Of a DNA stretch of 64,000 nt, positions 17,567 through 26,891 are shown in pieces. The notes beneath the pieces are model-generated. The model ran no database searches. It was not told the origin of the DNA and worked only from the letters and a program-made list of their open reading frames with translations. The stretch spans positions 1-64,000 of the forward strand of contig NZ_BAHE01000009.1 in NCBI RefSeq assembly GCF_000298235.1. The letters are read 5' to 3'. Source of the stretch: Gordonia namibiensis NBRC 108229 (GTDB lineage: Bacteria > Actinomycetota > Actinomycetes > Mycobacteriales > Mycobacteriaceae). Numbering within the stretch: position 1 is the first letter of the stretch; every line of letters starts with the position of its first letter. Position numbers and translations under genes: made by a program.

Positions 17567-18127
17567 GTGAAGCTTCCCCGTCTGTGCTGCCGACCCGGCT
17601 GCGCCCGATCCGCGGTGGCTACCCTGACCTTCGTCTACGCCGAATCGACTGCGGTGATCGGTCCGCTGGCGACCTCACAGGAGCCGCATTCCTGGGATCT
17701 GTGCGACGACCACGCCCGACGGATCACCGTCCCCCGGGGCTGGGAGATGCTGCGCAGTGAGCGGGGATTCTCGGTGCCCGCCGAGGACCACGAGCTGACC
17801 GCCCTCGCCGAGGCCGTCCGCGAGGCCGGCGCCGTCGCCGGTGGCGGACGCCCGGGTTTCGTCGACAGCGGGCCCCGCGGTCGTAATTCCGACCGGACGT
17901 CGGCCGACTCTCTCGATGCCTTCGACTCGCGAGCCCTCGACGAGGCGCGTGCGGCCGACGCTGCGTACGAAGCCGCCCTCGCCGACCGCCGCAGCGGCCG
18001 CCATCGCGCCGGCCCTGTCGACTCGCCGTCACAGCCATCGGCCACCCCGGGTGTGCCCCGCCACCAGACACGACCCCGGCCGGGTCGCCGCGGTCATCTG
18101 CGGGTTCTCCCCGATCCGGTCGACTGA
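17567..18127 (+). CDS. DUF3499 protein (Rv3258c-like)
   Basis: A 186-residue protein beginning MKLPRLCCRPGCARSAVATL. Its N-terminal half carries likely metal-ligand cysteines and histidines (CCRPGC, then SWDLCDDHARR), suggesting a zinc-ribbon-like fold. The C-terminal half is low-complexity and disordered. The function is unknown but the family is conserved next to whiB2 and mannose genes in Mycobacteriales. The GTG start is exactly 7 bases after a TAATCT -10-like hexamer (17555-17560), so the message may be leaderless. In relatives a phosphomannomutase gene follows; here it does not. Confidence 0.85.
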   Translation: MKLPRLCCRPGCARSAVATLTFVYAESTAVIGPLATSQEPHSWDLCDDHARRITVPRGWEMLRSERGFSVPAEDHELTALAEAVREAGAVAGGGRPGFVDSGPRGRNSDRTSADSLDAFDSRALDEARAADAAYEAALADRRSGRHRAGPVDSPSQPSATPGVPRHQTRPRPGRRGHLRVLPDPVD

Positions 18128-18297
18128 CCGGAGACCACCACGCAGGGGGCGTGGAACCCGTTGTCGCCGTCGGGGGACGCGAATCGTCGGACTCCCTGTT
18201 CGAGGCCGGCCGTCGGCCCCACCTCGATGCCGGGACCGAACGAGTGACTGTGTCGCGTACCCGGGCGTGTGTCCCCGCGGCTGGCTACGCTGGTTCC

Positions 18298-19446
18298 ATG
18301 CGCACCGGTACACCCGACCTCGATGATGCCGAGGAGTTGATCTCCGCGGACGTCGACGGTCTGTTGCGGGCCGTCGCACTCGCCGGCGCGCAGGTTCGTG
18401 CCACCGCCGAGGCCGTCCGCGAGGGCGTAGTGGCCCCGCTCGCCGATCTGCGACCCCGCAGCGTCGTGATCGTCCACGGCTCCAGCGAGGTCTCGCATCG
18501 AGCCGCCGAGCTGGGGGTCGCCACCCTCGCCGCGCGCGTCGACGTGCCGCTCGTGACGGGTCCAGTCCTGCCGGGATGGGTTGGCCCGCTCGACGTCGTG
18601 ATCGTGGCCGGTGAGGATGCGGGCGACATGGCCCTGGCCGATGCGGCCGCCCGGGCGCTGCGTCGTCGGGCCGAGGTGGTCGTGGCCGCACCCAACGCCG
18701 GTCCTCTCCGAGACGCGGTGGGTGGCAACGGGATCGACCTCTCGCCGCGGTTCGACGTCGAGCCGCGTTTCCGGTTCGTCGGTTTCGTCGCCGCACTTCT
18801 CGCGGTCTTCAGTGGTCTCACCCAGGTCCGGGTGACCGGTCCGGTGCCCGCACTCGACGACCTGGCCGATGCTCTCGACGCCGAGGCCTCGGGCTCGCAC
18901 CCGTCGCGGGAGACCTTCCACAACCGGGCCAAGTCGCTGGCCGTGCGTGTGCAGGGCCGTCCCTCCGTCTGGACGTCGGATTCACCGGCGGGTTCGGTAC
19001 TGGCCGTGCATGCCGTGACGAGTCTTCTCGCATTCGCCGGGATCGTCGGTGCCGTCGCCGAACTCGGTGACGTGGCGCGGATGGCCCGGCTCCTGGATTC
19101 GCGATCAGGCACCGCGCCGGCTGTCGATTCGATCTTCTACGACCCGGAGTTCGACGGCCCGGCGCAGGAGCCCGCTCCGCGCGTCATGGTCGTGTCGACC
19201 GCCCGTCGTGAGTGGTACACCCGGCAGCGGGTGATGGGGCTCGGCGACGTCGACCTGGTGGTCGGCACCGACGAGGGAGACGCGTTGCCGCAGAACGGCG
19301 GGCAACCGTGGGACGATCGACGGCCGGTGCCGGGTGAGGACCCGGTGGCCGACGGCCCGGGCGACCTGCTCGATTTCCTGGTCGTCGCTTTGCGGGTCGA
19401 GATGGCGGCGGTGTATCTCCGCCTGATTGGGAACACGGTGCAATGA
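18298..19446 (+). CDS. TobH-like/SIS-like sugar-phosphate isomerase family protein (Rv3256c-like)
   Basis: The 382-residue protein of the actinobacterial TobH-type family has a C-terminal phosphoglucose/phosphomannose-isomerase-like (SIS) region: SVVIVHGSSEVSHRAAELG near residue 60, then VVIVAGEDAGDMALADAA, and RGR-like sugar-phosphate loops. It is always found with manA and whiB2 in relatives; its activity has not been shown. ATG 18298 was chosen because it begins the conserved MRTGTPDLDDAEELI stretch; upstream in-frame sequence to 18151 lacks similarity. It overlaps manA by ATGA. Confidence 0.82.
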   Translation: MRTGTPDLDDAEELISADVDGLLRAVALAGAQVRATAEAVREGVVAPLADLRPRSVVIVHGSSEVSHRAAELGVATLAARVDVPLVTGPVLPGWVGPLDVVIVAGEDAGDMALADAAARALRRRAEVVVAAPNAGPLRDAVGGNGIDLSPRFDVEPRFRFVGFVAALLAVFSGLTQVRVTGPVPALDDLADALDAEASGSHPSRETFHNRAKSLAVRVQGRPSVWTSDSPAGSVLAVHAVTSLLAFAGIVGAVAELGDVARMARLLDSRSGTAPAVDSIFYDPEFDGPAQEPAPRVMVVSTARREWYTRQRVMGLGDVDLVVGTDEGDALPQNGGQPWDDRRPVPGEDPVADGPGDLLDFLVVALRVEMAAVYLRLIGNTVQ

Positions 19447-20738
19447 GGATTCTCGACGGAGTGGTGCGCCCCTACGCATGGGGCTCACGAACAGCCATCG
19501 CGTCTATCCAGGGGAGGCCTGTCCCGTCGGCGCATCCGGAAGCCGAGTTGTGGTTCGGTTCGCATCCGGCGGGCTCGGCGCGGTGCGTCGACCCCTCGGG
19601 TCCGGAGCAGGACCTCGTCGAGGTGATCGATGCCGATCCGGTGGCGACCCTCGGGGCGGCGAGCGCGGCCGAGTTCGGCAACCGACTGCCGTTCCTGCTC
19701 AAGATCCTCGCCGCCGAGGAGGCGCTGTCACTGCAGGCGCACCCGTCCGCAGACCAGGCGCGTGAGGGGTTCGAGCGGGAGAACGCCCGCGGCCTCGCCC
19801 TCGAGGCCCGTGACCGGAACTATCGCGACCCGTGGCACAAGCCGGAGCTGATCGTCGCCACGACGCCCTTCGACGCCCTGGCCGGTTTCCGCGATCCGCA
19901 CAAGACCGTCGCACTACTGCGCGAACTGCAAGTCAGCGAACTCGACCACTACTTGGGAATGCTTGCCGGACAACCCGATTCCGAGGGTCTGCGGGCAGTG
20001 TTCACCACTTGGTTGACGCTGCCGGAGGCGTCGATCCGGCAGCTCGTGCCCGCGGTCCTGCACGGCGCGATCGAGGTGCTGAGCTCGGGAAGCACGGAGT
20101 TCGCCGCCGAACTGCGCACGGTGTGCGAGCTCGGCGAGGACTATCCGAACGATCCCGGTGTGCTCGCCTCGCTGCTGCTCAATCACGTGCATCTCGAGCC
20201 GGGGGAGGGTCTGTACCTGCCCGCCGGCAACCTCCACGCGTACCTGCGGGGTACCGGTGTCGAGATCATGGCCAACTCCGACAACGTGTTGCGCGGCGGC
20301 CTCACGCCCAAGCACATCGACGTCCCGGAGCTGTTGCGCGTCCTCGACTTCACTCCGGTCGACGCTGCCCAGATGGCGCCGCCGGTGCGCATGATCGGCG
20401 CCGAGCGTGTCTACCTCACCCCGGCGCCGGAGTTCCGGCTGTCGCGGATCGAGTTGGACGGCACCGGATTGCATCACTCGTCGTCGATCTGCTTCGACAT
20501 GCCAGGACCGCAGATCCTCGCCGTGCTCAGCGGTGCGATCGAGGTCCGTCCCGCCGGCGGCGCGCCGCTGACCGTGAAATCGGGTCAGGCGCTGTGGATC
20601 ACGGACGACGACCCGGACGTGATCGTGCGGGCCGCATCGGCGCGCGCGGTCTTCTACCGCGCGCTCGTGCCGGTCGCGGTGTCTGCGGCCGAGGAGGTGT
20701 CGGCGTCCGCGCCGGCCGCGGTGACCGCCACCGAGTGA
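19443..20738 (+). CDS. manA: Mannose-6-phosphate isomerase, class I
   Basis: ManA interconverts fructose 6-phosphate and mannose 6-phosphate, entry to GDP-mannose and hence mannolipids, LAM-like polymers and glycoprotein mannosylation. The 431-residue zinc enzyme has the type I features LPFLLKILAAEEALSLQAHP (zinc ligands Q and H), WHKPELIVATTPFDAL, and the second signature ending LRGTGVEIMANSDNVLRGGL. ATG 19443 overlaps the upstream stop. The cluster lacks the phosphomannomutase gene that usually accompanies it. Confidence 0.96.
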   Translation: MRILDGVVRPYAWGSRTAIASIQGRPVPSAHPEAELWFGSHPAGSARCVDPSGPEQDLVEVIDADPVATLGAASAAEFGNRLPFLLKILAAEEALSLQAHPSADQAREGFERENARGLALEARDRNYRDPWHKPELIVATTPFDALAGFRDPHKTVALLRELQVSELDHYLGMLAGQPDSEGLRAVFTTWLTLPEASIRQLVPAVLHGAIEVLSSGSTEFAAELRTVCELGEDYPNDPGVLASLLLNHVHLEPGEGLYLPAGNLHAYLRGTGVEIMANSDNVLRGGLTPKHIDVPELLRVLDFTPVDAAQMAPPVRMIGAERVYLTPAPEFRLSRIELDGTGLHHSSSICFDMPGPQILAVLSGAIEVRPAGGAPLTVKSGQALWITDDDPDVIVRAASARAVFYRALVPVAVSAAEEVSASAPAAVTATE

Positions 20739-20852
20739 CACCGCGGGGTCATCCGCCGGAGTCGCTCACGGGATCCGTTCGCGCTCATCATCAACGGGTG
20801 AGCGGTAACGGACAGGGTGAGCGAGAGTCCGACGCCGCCGACCGAGTTCCCG

Positions 20853-22589
20853 CTATCGCCGGACCGGCGCTGCGGGCGTCTGCGCGGCGGGCTCGGGGTA
20901 CCCGCCGATGAGGTTCCATTCGTCCGGGGTCGCGACCATCGTCACCAGCACCGGTTGACCGCCCGCGTCGAGCGAGAGGTCCTGTGGCGCACGCGGATTC
21001 TGGGTCAGGGCAACCGTAGGAGCGACGGTGGGGTCGTCGACGCCGGGAGCGGACACGATCATCCGCGTCGTATCCGGTTGCGGTGACGGGGGAGTGACAC
21101 CGTCGACGATGACGAGCGCGGGGCCCGGCCGGGCCGGTGTGCGGTCCCCGGAGAGTGACAGTGCGCTCGGGTCGGCGACGGCGCTGACCAGCGGTGCCCA
21201 TCTATGCGGGCGGTCGGTGTGGACGCGCACCGAGGCGCCGACGGCGACCGCGCGCAGCGCGATCTGCGCGACGACGTGGATACCGGCGGCGACCGACACG
21301 GTGGCGATGCCGGGGCCGACCAGTCGGGTGGCGACGGCGCGACCCGTGTGGTCGGCACCGATGAGCTGCCCGCACCCTCCGGCCGGGAGGCGAACCGAGC
21401 CGAGGAAGGCCTGAGCTTCCTCGCCGGTGAGGGTCGGTAGATTGCGGTCCAGGCGGGTGGGGGTCGCGATGGGGAGGCTGACGGCGAGGGCGTCGAACTG
21501 CCGGCCGTCGAGCGGCTGCAGACCGGCCGGCCACGAGGGCACCGACCGCCGTGCATCGGGGAACTCGTTGAACCGCACGAACGCGGAGACTTCGACCTCG
21601 GGTCGTCCGTTGCGATGGCGGCGGTCGGCGGTGACGTGCCGGAGACGGACGGTGAGGGTGGTGGAGACCGCCGAGTTCACCCAGATGTCGCGGACGACGG
21701 CGGGCAGCGCATCCGGTTCCACTGCGGCGCTGCGGATACGGAGCCCGGAGACCCCGACCGACTCCCATTCCTCGGTCAGCGAGTCGATGCCGGCGCCCTC
21801 GGTCAGCTGGGTGGTGACCGAGGTGATCTGTGCGGCGGACAGGATGGTGGTGGCCAGTCCGTGTTCGGCCAGGCGTTTGGCCACCCGGCGGGTCGTGACC
21901 GTCGCCGTGCGCAGGGCGCCGGTCGCGCCGCCGCCGCGTCGTGCCACGGCGTCGGGACACTCGAGCGGATCGAGCCGCAGCACGACGAAGACCGAACGCT
22001 GGGCCGTCGCCGACAGCGGGCCGAGGGTGCGGTCGTAGGTCGCGGGTGCGACACCCGAACCCCACACGCGCACACCGTGACTGATGACCTCGATCGAGCT
22101 GAGCGCGATGTCGTACCGGTCGATGCACTCGGCGAGGACGTCGAGGGGGACGAGTTGTCCGTTCTCGTCGCCGAGGGTGCTGTTGCCCGGTGTCAGGTAG
22201 GTGACCGCGGGGCCACCCGGGTCCACGCGGACCACGGTGACCAGGGTGTCGCCGACCCAGCGGGCACCGATGGTCGTGGGGGTCGACGAGCGGTGTGCCG
22301 ACGGCCGGGTGGAGGGTGCGGACAGCGGGACGTCGAACGGGGCGGGGTTCAGATCGGAGTCTCTCCGGCGCATCCGCGACCAGGAGAACGACATCCGCGC
22401 GGCGAGTCGGCCGAACAGAGACTGCCGACCGCCCACGCTCACCAGCCCGGCCGCGATCACGACCGCCGCGAACAGGGCCGACAGCCCCCACACGCTGCCG
22501 GACAACGCCCACACCACGAGGCCGAGAGCCAGGATCACCTCGATCACCACGAGTGTGCGCAACCCCGACGCGCGCGTGTTCCGATCCAC
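20853..22589 (-). CDS. eccE: Type VII secretion membrane protein EccE
   Basis: EccE is a peripheral-to-core membrane subunit of ESX secretion complexes. The protein (578 residues from GTG 22589) has two N-terminal membrane segments (about 12-29 and 33-52) and a long cytosolic domain whose middle part matches the EccE family (RRVAKRLAEHGLATTILSAAQ). GTG 22589 is preferred over ATG 22646 because a GAGGGGGG ribosome-binding site lies 4-5 bases before it. It is divergent from eccB across 200 bp. No eccC, eccD, mycP or ESX/WXG100 genes are in the window, so this is half of a dispersed ESX locus. Confidence 0.88.
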   Translation of the reverse strand: MDRNTRASGLRTLVVIEVILALGLVVWALSGSVWGLSALFAAVVIAAGLVSVGGRQSLFGRLAARMSFSWSRMRRRDSDLNPAPFDVPLSAPSTRPSAHRSSTPTTIGARWVGDTLVTVVRVDPGGPAVTYLTPGNSTLGDENGQLVPLDVLAECIDRYDIALSSIEVISHGVRVWGSGVAPATYDRTLGPLSATAQRSVFVVLRLDPLECPDAVARRGGGATGALRTATVTTRRVAKRLAEHGLATTILSAAQITSVTTQLTEGAGIDSLTEEWESVGVSGLRIRSAAVEPDALPAVVRDIWVNSAVSTTLTVRLRHVTADRRHRNGRPEVEVSAFVRFNEFPDARRSVPSWPAGLQPLDGRQFDALAVSLPIATPTRLDRNLPTLTGEEAQAFLGSVRLPAGGCGQLIGADHTGRAVATRLVGPGIATVSVAAGIHVVAQIALRAVAVGASVRVHTDRPHRWAPLVSAVADPSALSLSGDRTPARPGPALVIVDGVTPPSPQPDTTRMIVSAPGVDDPTVAPTVALTQNPRAPQDLSLDAGGQPVLVTMVATPDEWNLIGGYPEPAAQTPAAPVRR

Positions 22590-22789
22590 GATCCCCCCTC
22601 GATCCCGGCGCCGCGCCCCACGCGGCTCGCCCGTCGGTGTGTCCACAGGCGGCGGAGCCCCACACGTGAGGGGCTCATTTGTCGGTTAGGCTACTACCGC
22701 GCGGCAGGGGGTACGCCGCAGGAGATCACAACCGGTCCACACCGACGCCCGTTGGCGGGCGCGTGAGGTCGGTGCGGACAGGGGGAGTC

Positions 22790-24268
22790 GTGGCACGTCA
22801 GCTGACGACCAAGGCTCAGGTCAACGGCTATCGTTTCCTGATCAAACGGCTCGAGCATGCGCTCGTGCGCCGCGATGTGCGGATGCTGCACGACCCGATG
22901 CGGTCCCAGCTGCAGGCACTCGTTGTCGGAACCGTCCTGGGCCTGCTCGTCCTCGGTGGCTGCGGTGTGTACGGCCTCGTCCGTCCACAGGGATCGGTCG
23001 GGGACGCCACCATCATCGTCAGCAAGAACAGCGGCAGCACCTACGTTCTGGTGGAGGACACTCTGCACCCGGTGCTCAATCTCGCCTCGGCCCGGCTGAT
23101 CACCGGGAGCTCCGAGAAGCCGGCGTCGGTGGCCGACTCCAAACTCGAGCCCTACCCGCGCGGCCCGCTGCTGGGCATCCCGGGTGCACCTGCCTCGCTG
23201 CCGGGTTCGGCGCACAAGAGCACCTCGATGTGGACGGTGTGCGACTCGTCGACGGTCTCGTCGGACTCCGCGAGCGAGTCGCTCCGACAGACGGTCATCG
23301 CCGACAAACCCGTGTTGGGGTCGTCGACCGTGGAGCCCGCTCGTCCGGAAGACGCGGTGCTCGTCCGTACCGGCGACGAGACCTTCCTGATCTATCAGCT
23401 GTTCCGCGACGGGGCCTGGAGTCCGGTCCGGGCGGCGGTCGACACCGACAGTGCGCCGGTCATGCGTGCCCTCGGTCTCGACGGCGTCACACCGCGCCGG
23501 ATGACCCCTGGCCTCCTCAACAGCTTCCCGCTCGTCGAACCGCTGGAGGTGCCCACCGTTCCGGGTGCCGGGCAACCGGGCGCGGTCGACTCGACGACTG
23601 TCGGTTCCGTCGTGAAGTCGGTGGACGTCGACGACGAGACGACCTATCACGTCGTGCTCCGCGGCGGTGTGCAGGAGATCAGCGCCCCGGCCGCCGAGAT
23701 CCTGCGTCTCGCCGATCGCGACGGCGCCGCACCCGTCAAGACGGTGGCGCCCGGCGAGCTCGCCACCCTGAAGGTGGTGGAGGAGTTGCCGATCGGTGAC
23801 TTCCCCCAGGTCAACCCGTCGATGCTCGGCCTGTCCGCCGATCCGACCCTGTGTCGCAGCTGGTCTCGCGGCACCGACGAACCGCGGGCCGAGACCGCGC
23901 TGCTGGCCGGTCGCGCACTCCCGCTGGAGTCCGACGCCCGGCCGGTACGTCTGACGTCGGCCGACGGTGCCGGGCCCGGTCTCGACGAGGTCTATCTGCC
24001 GCCGGGCTCGGGGGAGTACCTCCAGGTGACGGGCAACGAGGCCGACAGTGCCCGCACCGAATCGCTGTTCTACGTGAACGATTCGGGTGTGCGCTTCGGC
24101 ATACCGGACCTCGAGACGGGTGGGACCCTGGGACTCGGTGACTCGCCTTCGCGTGCACCGTGGTCGGTGGTGTCCCTGCTCGCGCCGGGGCCGACGCTCT
24201 CCGCGGAAGCGGCGCTGGTCGCCCACGACGGTCTGAAGACGGTCGGAATCGACCCGGACGGCGAATGA
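22790..24268 (+). CDS. eccB: Type VII secretion membrane protein EccB
   Basis: EccB is a bitopic membrane protein of the ESX core with a large periplasmic domain. The 492-residue protein shows the family N-terminus ARQLTTKAQVNGYRFLIKRL and LHDPMRSQ, a membrane segment at about 42-65, and R1-type repeat domain sequences outside (VGDATIIVSKNSGSTYVLVE; GLLNSFPLVEPLEVP). The conserved cysteine pair is present (MWTVCDSS and DPTLCRSW). GTG 22790 is chosen for the family N-terminus and an upstream GGGGGAG. Together with eccE it forms the only ESX genes here. The EccB subtype (ESX-1 to ESX-5) cannot be set by eye. Confidence 0.92.
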   Translation: MARQLTTKAQVNGYRFLIKRLEHALVRRDVRMLHDPMRSQLQALVVGTVLGLLVLGGCGVYGLVRPQGSVGDATIIVSKNSGSTYVLVEDTLHPVLNLASARLITGSSEKPASVADSKLEPYPRGPLLGIPGAPASLPGSAHKSTSMWTVCDSSTVSSDSASESLRQTVIADKPVLGSSTVEPARPEDAVLVRTGDETFLIYQLFRDGAWSPVRAAVDTDSAPVMRALGLDGVTPRRMTPGLLNSFPLVEPLEVPTVPGAGQPGAVDSTTVGSVVKSVDVDDETTYHVVLRGGVQEISAPAAEILRLADRDGAAPVKTVAPGELATLKVVEELPIGDFPQVNPSMLGLSADPTLCRSWSRGTDEPRAETALLAGRALPLESDARPVRLTSADGAGPGLDEVYLPPGSGEYLQVTGNEADSARTESLFYVNDSGVRFGIPDLETGGTLGLGDSPSRAPWSVVSLLAPGPTLSAEAALVAHDGLKTVGIDPDGE

Positions 24269-24287
24269 TTCGCGTGGGTCCGGAGTC

Positions 24288-25451
24288 TCAGGACGTGAGC
24301 GGCCCGCCGACGATGTTCCCGACGATCCCGCGGATGATGTTGGTGCCGTCCTCGCCACGCAGTTCCTCGTACCAAGCGGCGGTCTTCTCCGGGTCCTTGC
24401 CGTGGGTCACGTCGCAGCGCTTGCGGGCGCGCAGCACGAGGTCGCCGGCCCGCTCGGTGCGCGCGGACTGATAGGCGGCCAGGGCTGCGAACGGATCGTC
24501 GGGGTGGTCGCGGAACGCGAACTGCAATGCGACCGCGTCCTCCATCGCCGAACAACCGCCCTGCCCGATGTCGGGGGTGGTGTTGTGTGCGGCGTCGCCG
24601 AGCACGGCGACGCGCCCCTTGACCCAGGTGTCGAACGGGTCGAGGTCGAGGATCTCGACCCGGTTGGTCGTCGCGGGATCGAGCTTGCCGATGAGGGTTT
24701 GGACTCCGGGTGCCCAGTCGGCGAACTCGTCGGCGAGCACCTCTCGTGCGGTACCGCGTTCGAACGGGACGCCCTCGGGCATGGGGACGTCGAAGAAGAA
24801 GTAGAAACGGTTGCCCGCCACCGGCATCACCGACACACGACGCGAATCACCAACGTAGGTGGTCCATTCGGTGGCCGGACCGATGTTCTCGTCCACCTCG
24901 ACGAGCCCGTTGAAGTTGACGTATCCGGCGTAGCGGCGCTGGACCGGGCCGCCGAGAACGTACTCGCGGGTCAGCGATTTCGCCCCGTCGGCGCCGATCA
25001 CGATGTCGGCGGAATCGGTGGTGCCGTCGGCGAATTCGACGGTCGCGCGATCCGCACCGTCGTGGACGGCCACCATCTTCTTGCCGAAGTGGATGTCGTC
25101 GTATCCGTAGGCGTTCATCAGCATCAGCTGCAGCTCGGCCCGCGCGATCGGGTAGGGGCGCTGGCCCACCTCGTCGATGAGCGGCTGCATGCTGAAGCGG
25201 CACATGGTGTCACCGGTGAAACCGTCGACGTAACTCATCGAGTCGACGATGCCGCCGAGTTCGGCGGTCTCCTTCTCGAGGCCGAGGTGGTTCAGACATT
25301 TGACGCCGTTGGACCACACCGAGATCGCCGCACCCACCGGCTTGTTCTCGGTCACCTGCTCGTACACCTCGACGTCGACACCGAGTTGTTTGAGGGCGAT
25401 GGCCGCCGACATGCCGCCCATACCCGCGCCGACGATCACTGCCTTCACCAC
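24288..25451 (-). CDS. hpxO: FAD-dependent urate hydroxylase-like monooxygenase (HpxO type)
   Basis: HpxO oxidises uric acid to 5-hydroxyisourate using NADH and FAD, in bacteria that lack urate oxidase. The 387-residue protein resembles Klebsiella HpxO throughout: VIVGAGMGGMSAAIALKQLG (FAD Rossmann), NKPVGAAISVWSNGVKCLNH, RRYAGYVNFNGLVEVD, RFYFFFDVPMPEG, GDAAHNTTPDIGQGGCSAME and RKRCDVTHGKD. Two adjacent GTG codons (25451, 25448) could start it. It is convergent with eccB over 19 bp. A TetR gene lies upstream on the same strand. Other purine-catabolism genes are absent here, so the urate substrate is inferred from similarity. Confidence 0.82.
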   Translation of the reverse strand: MVKAVIVGAGMGGMSAAIALKQLGVDVEVYEQVTENKPVGAAISVWSNGVKCLNHLGLEKETAELGGIVDSMSYVDGFTGDTMCRFSMQPLIDEVGQRPYPIARAELQLMLMNAYGYDDIHFGKKMVAVHDGADRATVEFADGTTDSADIVIGADGAKSLTREYVLGGPVQRRYAGYVNFNGLVEVDENIGPATEWTTYVGDSRRVSVMPVAGNRFYFFFDVPMPEGVPFERGTAREVLADEFADWAPGVQTLIGKLDPATTNRVEILDLDPFDTWVKGRVAVLGDAAHNTTPDIGQGGCSAMEDAVALQFAFRDHPDDPFAALAAYQSARTERAGDLVLRARKRCDVTHGKDPEKTAAWYEELRGEDGTNIIRGIVGNIVGGPLTS

Positions 25452-25574
25452 TCACCACCGCTTTCTCGAGATCACCGGCCGGCGCTGGCGCGGCCGGCCA
25501 GACACCAGGCTAGAGGGCGACCGACGGCGGCGCGCGACGAAGCCACGGTGATGACGCCGGCCGGTCGAGTGGAG

Positions 25575-26201
25575 TCAGTGTGGACCGCGGGAGGTCACGA
25601 GCGCGGTGACCATCTCCTGCCACTGGGTGGTGATGGTCTCCAGGTCGAGGCCAACCTCGACCATCAGAAAGCGCACCGATCCGGCGGCCAGCGGAGCCTG
25701 CACGGCAAGCGACATGAAGTCCAACTCATCGGCGAACCCCAACTGCCGCAGCAGGATCTGAACATGCTGCGTGGACGCGCGGCCCACCGGGTGGGTCATG
25801 AAGTCGTCACCGGCCGCCCCGGCCTCGAGGAGGATGTCGAGGTGGTCGCAGGTGAGTTTGAGTCGGGCCCGGCCATAGGCCAGCAGCCGGTCGAGCGGCG
25901 GCGCGCCGGGACCCAGCGGTTCGGGCCCGGACAGGTAGGCCTGCTGCATCTCCGATTCGGAGTGGTCGAGGAGCGCGAGCATCAGTCCGGTTCGGTTGCC
26001 GAAGCGGCGGAACACGGTGCCCTTGCCGACGCCGGCCTCGCGGGCGACCGCCTCCATGGTCACCGCGGCGGCACCGTGGTGATCGATCAGGTTCTTGGCG
26101 GCAGCCAGCAACAGACGCCGATTGCGTGCGGCGTCGGCACGTTCGGTCCCCGAGGTGTTGAAGGAGATATGGAGCGGGGAGTGGTCTGGCCCGTTCGGCA
26201 C
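25575..26201 (-). CDS. TetR-family transcriptional regulator
   Basis: A 208-residue one-component repressor with a TetR N-terminal helix-turn-helix at about residues 25-70 (RNRRLLLAAAKNLIDHHG, then MEAVAREAGVGKGTVFRRFG). The C-terminal ligand domain is variable. It is divergent from the FMN reductase gene across 111 bp and upstream of the monooxygenase on the same strand, so both are candidate targets. A short CGGAC/GTCCG inverted pair lies at 26239-26252. The ligand is unknown. Confidence 0.88.
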   Translation of the reverse strand: MPNGPDHSPLHISFNTSGTERADAARNRRLLLAAAKNLIDHHGAAAVTMEAVAREAGVGKGTVFRRFGNRTGLMLALLDHSESEMQQAYLSGPEPLGPGAPPLDRLLAYGRARLKLTCDHLDILLEAGAAGDDFMTHPVGRASTQHVQILLRQLGFADELDFMSLAVQAPLAAGSVRFLMVEVGLDLETITTQWQEMVTALVTSRGPH

Positions 26202-26312
26202 GTGATGAGGGTAACTCTTCGCCGCTATCGGGAATCAATCGGACTCGGGTCCGGTTGCTGGCTTCGTATCCACCGCCCTCGCCGGGCCGGTGCCCTCGTC
26301 GAAAGGAATGTC

Positions 26313-26870
26313 ATGTCGGATCGAGTCGTCGAACTGGTAGCCCTCGTCGGAAGCCTGCGTGCTGCCTCCGTGAACCGTCAGCTGGCCCAGGTCGCCGCCG
26401 ACAACGCCCCCGCCGGTGTCCACATCACCGTCGTCGACCATCTCGGTTCGCTGCCGTTCTACAGCGAGGACGTTGACGTCGAGGGCACCCTCGACGCCGG
26501 TGTGATCGCCCTGCGCGAGGCTGTCGCGAAGGCGGACGGTGTGCTCATCGCCACCCCCGAGTACAACGGCACCATTCCCGCCGCGCTGAAGAACGCCATC
26601 GACTGGCTCTCGCGCCCGTACGGAAACGGCGCCCTCAACGGCAAGCCCGTCGCTGTCCTGTCCGCCGCGCTCGGCCAGTACGGCGGCCTGTGGACCCGCG
26701 AGGACACCCGTAAGTCGGTCGGCATCGCCGGTGGCCGCGCGATCGAGGAGGCCGACCTCGGTCTGCAGATCCCGGCGCTCCCCGAGGGTGGACTGACCGA
26801 TCCCGCGATCGTGGAGAAGGTCGTCGCCTCCGTCACGCGCATCGTCGATGAGGTCGCCGTCAGCGTCTGA
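26313..26870 (+). CDS. NADPH-dependent FMN reductase (flavodoxin-like)
   Basis: A 185-residue flavodoxin-fold oxidoreductase. Family motifs are VALVGSLRAASVNRQLAQ (phosphate loop), ATPEYNGTIPAALKNAIDWL (signature), NGKPVAVLSAALGQYGG. Such enzymes reduce FMN, quinones, chromate or azo compounds. ATG 26313 follows GAAAGGA by 5 bases. A much longer open frame in phase upstream is antisense to the monooxygenase and regulator and is not part of the gene. It is possibly controlled by the divergent TetR. Confidence 0.9.
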   Translation: MSDRVVELVALVGSLRAASVNRQLAQVAADNAPAGVHITVVDHLGSLPFYSEDVDVEGTLDAGVIALREAVAKADGVLIATPEYNGTIPAALKNAIDWLSRPYGNGALNGKPVAVLSAALGQYGGLWTREDTRKSVGIAGGRAIEEADLGLQIPALPEGGLTDPAIVEKVVASVTRIVDEVAVSV

Positions 26871-26891
26871 TCCGTCTCTTCCGTTTTCGTC

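Noticed and set aside
24402-26312. A long plus-strand open frame leading into the FMN reductase
   Set aside because: It is antisense to the monooxygenase and TetR genes; the real reductase starts at ATG 26313 with a good ribosome-binding site.
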